Below, in pieces: positions 58,068 through 64,000 of a stretch of DNA of 64,000 nucleotides. Source of the stretch: Gymnothorax reevesii. Lineage: Eukaryota > Chordata > Actinopteri > Anguilliformes > Muraenidae. Under the pieces are notes generated by a model. That model did not search any database and had not been told where the DNA came from. It saw only the letters and a program-made list of their open reading frames with translations. The first letter of the stretch is position 1, and each line of letters begins with the position of its first letter. Both the position numbers and the translations under genes were made by a program. The stretch covers positions 29,134,367 to 29,198,366 of the forward strand of contig CM056580.1 in the NCBI GenBank assembly GCA_029721435.1. The letters are read 5' to 3'.

Positions 58068-59578
58068 AAAATATATTTTTCCCCGACCCGATACCTTCGG
58101 TTTTTGCATATTTGTCACACTTAAATGCTTGAGATGATTAAACTAATTTTATTCTTCAGCAAAGATAATCTGAGGAAACAGAAACTGCAGTTTTCAAATG
58201 ATGATTCCATTTATTGGAGGAAAAAAACCGCCCAACCCTACCTGGCTCGATGTGGAAAGCATTTGCCCCCTAAGTAACTAAGAGAACAAATTAAGCCCAT
58301 TAAATTCTTAATGGAGTTTAATTCCACTACACACTCTCAGGCATGATTACTGTTGGACCTCGAACCACTACAGCAATGAGAAGTTGGAAAAAAGCAGCAC
58401 AAAATTCCGTAATCTAACGAAATTCAAGAACAAATGAGAGAAACAAAGTCACTGACATCTGTCAGTCTGGAAAAGGCTAAAAGGCCATTTCTGAGGCTGT
58501 GGAACTCCAGCGAACCACAGTGAAAGCCATTGTCTACTAATGGAGAAAACTCGGCACAGAGGTTAACGCTCCCAGGGGTGGCCTGCCTTCCAAAATTCCA
58601 GCGAGTGCATCAACTTGTCATCCAGGAGGTCACAAAAGTACCTAGACAAACATCTAAAGAACAGCAGTCCTTACTTGCCTCGGTTTAAGGTCCGTGTTCA
58701 TTGCTCCACAATAAGAAAGAGACAGGGGAAAAATGTCTTCCATGGGAGACCAAAAAAGACCGCAAAGGCCCTCACATTAGCCAAAAACAGCCAAATGACC
58801 TTCAAGAATACTGAGAAAATATTCTGTGGAGTGATGAGTGATAGGTGGAACTTTTTGGACGATGCAAGCCCCTTTCCATTTGATGTAAAGTTTACACTGC
58901 ATTCCACAATAAATACATCATACCAACAGTCATACTTGGTGATGGTATGGTGATGACCTGGGGCTGCATTGCTGCTTAGGACCAGGGCCACTTGGCATAA
59001 TTGATTAAACCATGCATTCTGCTCTCTACCAAAAAATCCAAAAGGAAGATGTCCAGCCATCAGTTCATGGCCTAGAGCTCTAGCTCAGTTGTGTTATGCA
59101 GCAGGACATTGATCCAAAGCATACACACAATTCCACCTCAGAAGAGAGGAGAAAAAAAAAATGAAGGTTTTGGAGTGACCTAAACAAAGTCCTGACTTGA
59201 ATTAGTTTGAGTGGCTGTGGCATGATTTTAAACAGGCAGTTCATTCCTGAAAACCCTCCAGTTTGATTTTAAAATGTGTTTTAAATTAAAACAATTGTGC
59301 AGAGATGAATGGGCCAAAATTCCTCTACAGCAGTGTAAGAGACTCTTGCTTAGGGAGTGGTTAAGGGAGGCAATTATTTTTTTCAAATGGGTGATGTAGG
59401 TTTTGAATATCTCTGTACCTTAAATAAATGAAATTATCATCTAAAACATTCATATCATGTTTACTCACCTTGTCTCCATCTGATATTAAAATTAGTCAGA
59501 TAATCTGAAACATCTACATATGACAAAAAAAGCAAAAATAGATGAAATTGGGAAGAGGAAAGTACTTTTCCAAAGGAC
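58068..59578 (+). mobile_element. Tc1/mariner element, long inverted ends, decayed
   Basis: The left end ('tttttgcatatttgtcacac', 'taatttta', 'aaaaaccgcccaaccctacc', 'gcatttgccccctaa') is mirrored at the right end by 'atgacaaaaaaagc', 'attaaaattagtcagata', 'ttcaaatgggtgatgtaggt' and 'aggcaattatt'. This gives inverted ends of over 200 bp. The outermost bases are too diverged to place the TA duplications exactly. The transposase remnant is listed separately. Confidence 0.85.
58440..59400 (+). pseudogene. Tc1-type transposase pseudogene, heavily decayed
   Basis: The recognisable order on the + strand is as follows. There is an HTH-like region with 'gtcagtctggaaaaggcta' and 'gctgtggaactccagcgaac' (58465-58520), and 'gaccaaaaaagaccgcaaag' (58748). 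The first aspartate lies in a frame reading LWSDE, followed by a stop (about 58825-58840). The second aspartate is in MQQDIDPKHT (about 59096-59125). The glutamate is in FEWLWHD (about 59205-59226), with a stop just before it. Many stops and frameshifts separate these. The frames at 58615-58953 (+) and 59060-58698 (-) are chance openings inside it. Confidence 0.85.
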
Positions 59579-59880
59579 TGTAAGCCTTTCATGAGGTTTG
59601 GGAAAATTCAGGAACTGCTGCCAGGCTTGCTTAAGACTGATTCGGTGGATCATGGGTGCCAACTTTACAACAATGCCTTAAATGAATTATAGTGCCAAAA
59701 AACGGTGATCATCGGTGCATTGAATTTTTTTCCTCTTTAACTGCTCTTTGCTCTCCCTTGATTTCGCATTAGCAATAATACCATTTGTGCCTACATCCCA
59801 TGATTGCGTGTGCCAATAAGTACCATCCTTCTTTGGTGAGAGGATCAGGACTTTCAACTTAAACCACAAAAACCATGGTG

Positions 59881-60367
59881 GGGGCTGTCGGATAGCTCAC
59901 TTGGTAAAACATCACATTGTGAAATAGAGAAATAGAAGTGACGATCACGTCGCGGGTTCGAGCCCTGCTTCATACCAGCCGGCCATAGTCGGCAGCTTTT
60001 TCAGTGTAGTGCACAATTGGCTATAGCGCTACAGGGTTACAAATTGGGAAGGGACTGCTGGGAAGGGAATATAATAATTGCCTTGTTCGTTGCTCAAGCG
60101 CCTCCTGTTGGCCAGACGGGCGCTCGTCAGGAAGATTCTAAGTCTGTTCATGGCCATGTATCCTCCGCCCTCATTCTGAACTTGCGAAGATTCAACCAAT
60201 GAGCGTATAGGAAGCGGTGGCTGACAGGCACGTGCTTTGGAGGAGAGCCGCGAACAGTCTACTCTCTCCTGAGTTGGCAGAAAGGGGTCGCATACGTGTA
60301 AGACTTGTACATAGTTCACCAATTGGGCATTCCAGATTCGGGTGGGATTGGAGATGCCAAAAAAAAA
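59881..60367 (+). mobile_element. Full-length tRNA-derived SINE with 13-bp duplication
   Basis: The element starts 'ggggctgtcggatagctcac'. It has an A box TAGCTCACTTGG (about 59893-59904), a B box GGGTTCGAGCCC (about 59953-59964), and a long tRNA-unrelated body to 60358. It ends in a 14-A run (60359-60372) that merges with the duplication. The target duplication is 'aaaaaccatggtg' at 59868-59880 and 60368-60380. At about 487 bp it is long for a SINE. The intact duplication and A tail suggest a fairly young insertion by a poly-A-recognising LINE. Confidence 0.93.
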
Positions 60368-62986
60368 AAAAACCATGGTGCCTGATGCAGTACTTTTCCA
60401 TCCTTCAGTGAACCACCACCTGTCAGCCCATCTCACAATACATGTTCAGTGTCTGAGTGTGGACCAAGGTCGGCGCAGACGATCAAAGAATGATATAATA
60501 GGGTTAAAGTAGTGAAAGGTAAACTGACCCTTTCCAAGGGGAAACTCTTGCGTTTACCCTCCCTGTACTATCAGATCTGCACTGCCGTCATTTGGATCTC
60601 TGCAGTTCTCTCCATTGAGAAACAGGGTCTCTTTTATTGAAGGTAGAATACAAAGCTGCATTGCCACTAGAGAGGACTGGAGCTCTACAACTGTGGACTC
60701 GTCTCAAAATCTGGAGATGAAAGATCTGCTAGCTTTCTGGTCATGTGTCAACAACTGAAGTAATTCATGTTAGGTGTGTGTGGTGCTGCCAGCACATTTC
60801 CAGTGAGCGGAACAGACATTTTGGGCCTGATTTTCTGTTGTCCAGCACACACAAAGCCATTAATCAATTTTTATTGGGACCACTTTGGAGGAGAAGGAGC
60901 AGTCCAAGTCAAAACCCCTGAGGTTGGGCCAGTGATCGAGTCACAGCAGAGGTCACAGTCTGTAACCCTGTCCAATTCTGTAAACCGTCTAAAAAATCTC
61001 TCCATTTTTAGTGAGTACATTTGTAGAGGTTAAGGCTCGTTTCAGAACTCCCCAGAACATTTATGGTTCCTTTGCCATGACAGGAGGGTAGATCTCAAAG
61101 TTCACAAAGTATACCAAGTGCAATCAAGTTTAGCTTGAGAGTAACAGGTGTGAAATGTATTTGATGGAATGGTTATCAAGCAAATGGGCGCCAAGTACCA
61201 TCAGTCCCAAAGTTTTCCTACTTGAGTGGAGGTATAGATTAAAAAAAGTACGCATTCATCACGTCATAGTATTTAAGAATAGAAATAAATACAAATCAAG
61301 TGGCATGCATAGAGGTATCTCAGGGTATATTTGACGGTCCATCATAAATTAAATTTGCCGGGGGGGGCCTGAATATATTATCGTTGGGGTGAAGAGGACC
61401 CTTCAAGCTACTCAAAGATCAGGGCTGTGGAATCCTCAGTGAAATCACTGATCAACAAAAAGTGAAGAGTCAAATATATTTAGGCTCAGTCAAGATCCCC
61501 AAGCTCTATCCTCTGAAGAAATCATTACTCCCTATGGTCTATCAGTAACCCATGATAGAAAGACCTGATCTAGCTGGTTTTCCTTGGGGAAATTACTGCA
61601 TCAAACAGGACTTTTGACTCTTGAGTGATGGCTGATCTCTGAAGTGCACCCATGGAAAAAAAAAGGTTGACATGTGATTTGGTGCTAGTCATCAGCCATC
61701 TCAGGTGCTAAAATAAATATTATTGACTTACTGCCATTGAAAACCATGAGCACTGTTTCAGTAAAGAAAGGGAATTGTGTGCTGATCAATGTAGAATTTA
61801 AGTTTTGAAAGACACTGAGAGCTGTACATTGGACACTTTTTAATGCAAATTTTTCATGTAACAATTACTTGTACATTTTTCCATCATTACTTGAAATGAA
61901 CCATGAACCACATCAAGTCTTGAACATAATTTTCAATAATGGACCGTGCAAAGCTCATATGCGAGATGAATGCTTGACTTGTCCAACCAAATGTTTTCCC
62001 TGCGATACTTTTCCATGGTTAGTCCTGCTTCTGACTTTAGCAAGAGCTTGAATACAGATGGCTAACATTTCATGGGTATGGTTACGTTATCCCATTGGTC
62101 TTCAGTGAGTCTGTCACCCATAAAACCAACCCAGCACAATAATGCAAAAGAACAGCAGCGGCAGCAATGAAAGTCATGAGCTTTTTAACCCAAGTGCTCT
62201 TGTGTGCTGCACCTCTTCAACCCAGCAGGACTGTGGTGAAGTGGCATTAAACCTGCATCCTTACAAAGGCACCCACAATTTCAGCGCGTTCCGACCAGGA
62301 TGGACTCTGCTCTCCTAATGCAAAATTATTACACTCATCATGTATGTATGTGCTTGTATAAATATTTGTATTACAAGGTGTCATTACCATTGCGGCAAAT
62401 GAAAAGTGCTCGCAATAATGTGTTTTTATTAACATTTCATGTTATGAGGGAGAAACTGTGCAATAATGTATTGTACTATTGTCTGCCTGAGACTCACAGA
62501 AGAGAATATCTCAGCAGTTGTGTCATGGGATTTAAGTATTGCAGGGTGAGAGTTGAAGGGACCATGTCAGATTGGTGAAGCCAGACCGACTTTCTGGGTC
62601 AATATGTCCTGCCAGACCACTTCAGCCATGTTTGCATCTTGCTTTGTGGGTTCTTATCCTTGCATCAAATACATATGTTCTTCATTAAAAATGATAAGCA
62701 TAGATTTGTAGGTAGTTCTCTGCTAGTAACCTAGATATATTTAAATTCAAGCCAGTGTGTGTGATTTATTTTTTTGTTATATTAACAAAAGTAGCATAGG
62801 TTTTGATGACAGTAGGCCAAGTATGGGGGAAGTAAATTTATTAAGAAAATGGGCAAGACCAGAGAATTGTTGGTCTTCCCAAGCAAGAGGAAATATACCG
62901 CTGAATTTGGCTGTGCACCCGGCATTTGCGGAATCTGGTGAGAAAACCCCTGTCTGACAAAGACTGTGAAGGGGAAGAAAAACATT

Positions 62987-63008
62987 GGGGGGGGGGGGGG
63001 GGGGGGGG
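62987..63008. repeat. Poly-G run (22)
   Basis: Uninterrupted 22-base G run. Its length may be unreliable in the assembly. Confidence 0.9.
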
Positions 63009-63715
63009 AAATTACACACCCTGAAAATGGGGAGTGATGAAACCAATCTGAAATTCTGAACTAGTCAGTGGGGGACATACACTTATGAGAAGGTGCGTCA
63101 AATATTTTCCATCCCAGCACCATTAATTTTTGTGTGAACTGAGGGGGGAGCTTGGGGTTAGCTGTATGTATGTGTAGAAGGTTAAGGTGATCTGCTTTGC
63201 ATGTAACAGAACGAAAGCTTCATACATGAGCAAACACCTCTGTATTCTAAAACGGTGTTAAATAACCTCCCACGTATTGTTCAGGACCATTTCATCCCCT
63301 GAATAAATAAACAACGAATGCACAATGACTGTTACATTATGGTGTTGTTCTACCTGAAGCAGCTGGGCTGCAGGCTTATAGGCCTACCAGCAGAGGGCAT
63401 TTCCCCCCTCTTTCTTAATGTTCTGATTTTCATGAATTGCCAATATTTTTACAGCATTATTCAGTCATTATTTAATTGGGCCTCTTTTCTGGGGAAAAGT
63501 GAATGGGTGTCATTGTTTGTCCTGTGTTCACATGCTGCTGTTCATACCACCTCTTTTTCTCTATCAAACAGCTGAAGTTTGGCATTCACACTTCAGATCA
63601 AAGATCATTTAGAGGCATATTTACTGTTGTTGAAAATGTTGATTGGTGAAATGATTAGTGCACTCTTTTCTTACAACTTACTTAAAGCACAATTCAAGCT
63701 AACAGGACTCTGGTG

Positions 63716-63739
63716 TTTTTTTTTTTTTTTTTTTTTTTT
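63716..63739. repeat. Poly-T run (24)
   Basis: Uninterrupted 24-base T run followed by 'ctagagg'. Confidence 0.9.
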
Positions 63740-64000
63740 CTAGAGGTAATATTTAAGTCATCATGACTGACCAAAATAAATTTTGCATCATTGGTTTTGC
63801 GTACCATAAAATTAAAAAGATAAAATTCATGTTGCAACTTACATCTCAATAATGCATGTACTTGTCTAAAATCATTGGTCAACTAGCTGAAGAGCATATT
63901 AATCAAATTGAGTTTTAGTGAGAGGCTGGCTCCACCTCGAACACAGACAGTATCATAGGAGAGTGCTGTGATCGATCAAGGCACGGAATTTCTCCATGCT

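Larger units (their letters stand above)
60381..64000. other. 3.6 kb without recognised gene
   Basis: Downstream flank of lhfpl2. No exon, tRNA or transposon end was recognised. Homopolymer runs: 22 G at 62987-63008 and 24 T at 63716-63739. The poly-T could be the tail of a minus-strand retroposed sequence, but no body is visible. Confidence 0.5.

Noticed and set aside
59881..59975. A tRNA gene, because A and B boxes are present
   Set aside because: The cloverleaf is not intact, and the segment continues into a long body with poly-A and target duplication, so it is a SINE head.
60029..60436. 135-codon open frame on the minus strand
   Set aside because: It lies within and beyond the full-length SINE; the sequence is retroposon, not gene.

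Overview
The window looks like chromosomal DNA of a ray-finned fish, probably a teleost. It is AT-rich, almost free of coding sequence, and full of small DNA transposons (Tc1/mariner, piggyBac-like, hAT-like) and tRNA-derived SINEs of the kinds typical of fish genomes. The species cannot be named from what is visible.

Only one host protein-coding gene can be supported: lhfpl2 (LHFPL tetraspan subfamily member 2) on the + strand. Its coding sequence is complete in two exons, 46702-47113 and 57215-57471. They are separated by a 10.1-kb GT-AG intron that splits a glycine codon, and together they encode 222 residues. A probable 5' UTR with two short upstream ORFs lies just before the first coding exon, and candidate core-promoter motifs stand at 46201-46263. 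The paralogue (2a or 2b) cannot be decided from the sequence alone.

Region by region: 1-46 kb has no recognisable host gene. It holds Tc1 elements at 3.1-4.6, 9.3-10.8, 19.2-20.3, 21.6-23.1, 27.5-28.5 (minus strand) and 28.9-30.1 kb, with stray Tc1 ends at 30.4 and 36.7 kb. It also holds piggyBac-like MITEs with TTAA target sites (6.2 and 38.2-38.7 kb) and hAT-like MITEs with 8-bp duplications (25.9 and 40.3 kb). A decayed ISL2EU-like element lies at 41.3-44.2 kb. Tandem repeats occur with periods of 63 bp (5.8 kb), 162 bp (11.3-11.9 kb) and about 37 bp (34.1-34.8 kb), and an odd GCATTC-studded block lies at 7.5-8.5 kb. A nearly perfect 57-bp-arm inverted repeat stands about 0.9 kb before the lhfpl2 start codon.

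From 46 to 57.5 kb lies lhfpl2. Its coding-region intron holds an hAT-like MITE, a perfect 59-bp tandem duplication and three minus-strand SINEs. From 57.5 to 64 kb there is the 3' flank, a decayed Tc1 element (58.1-59.6 kb), and a full-length SINE with a 13-bp target duplication (59.9-60.4 kb). No gene was recognised in the rest.

Every transposase seen is broken by stops, frameshifts or deletions, so the mobile DNA here appears to be a fossil record rather than an active population. I found no CRISPR array, rRNA, canonical tRNA gene or bacterial feature.
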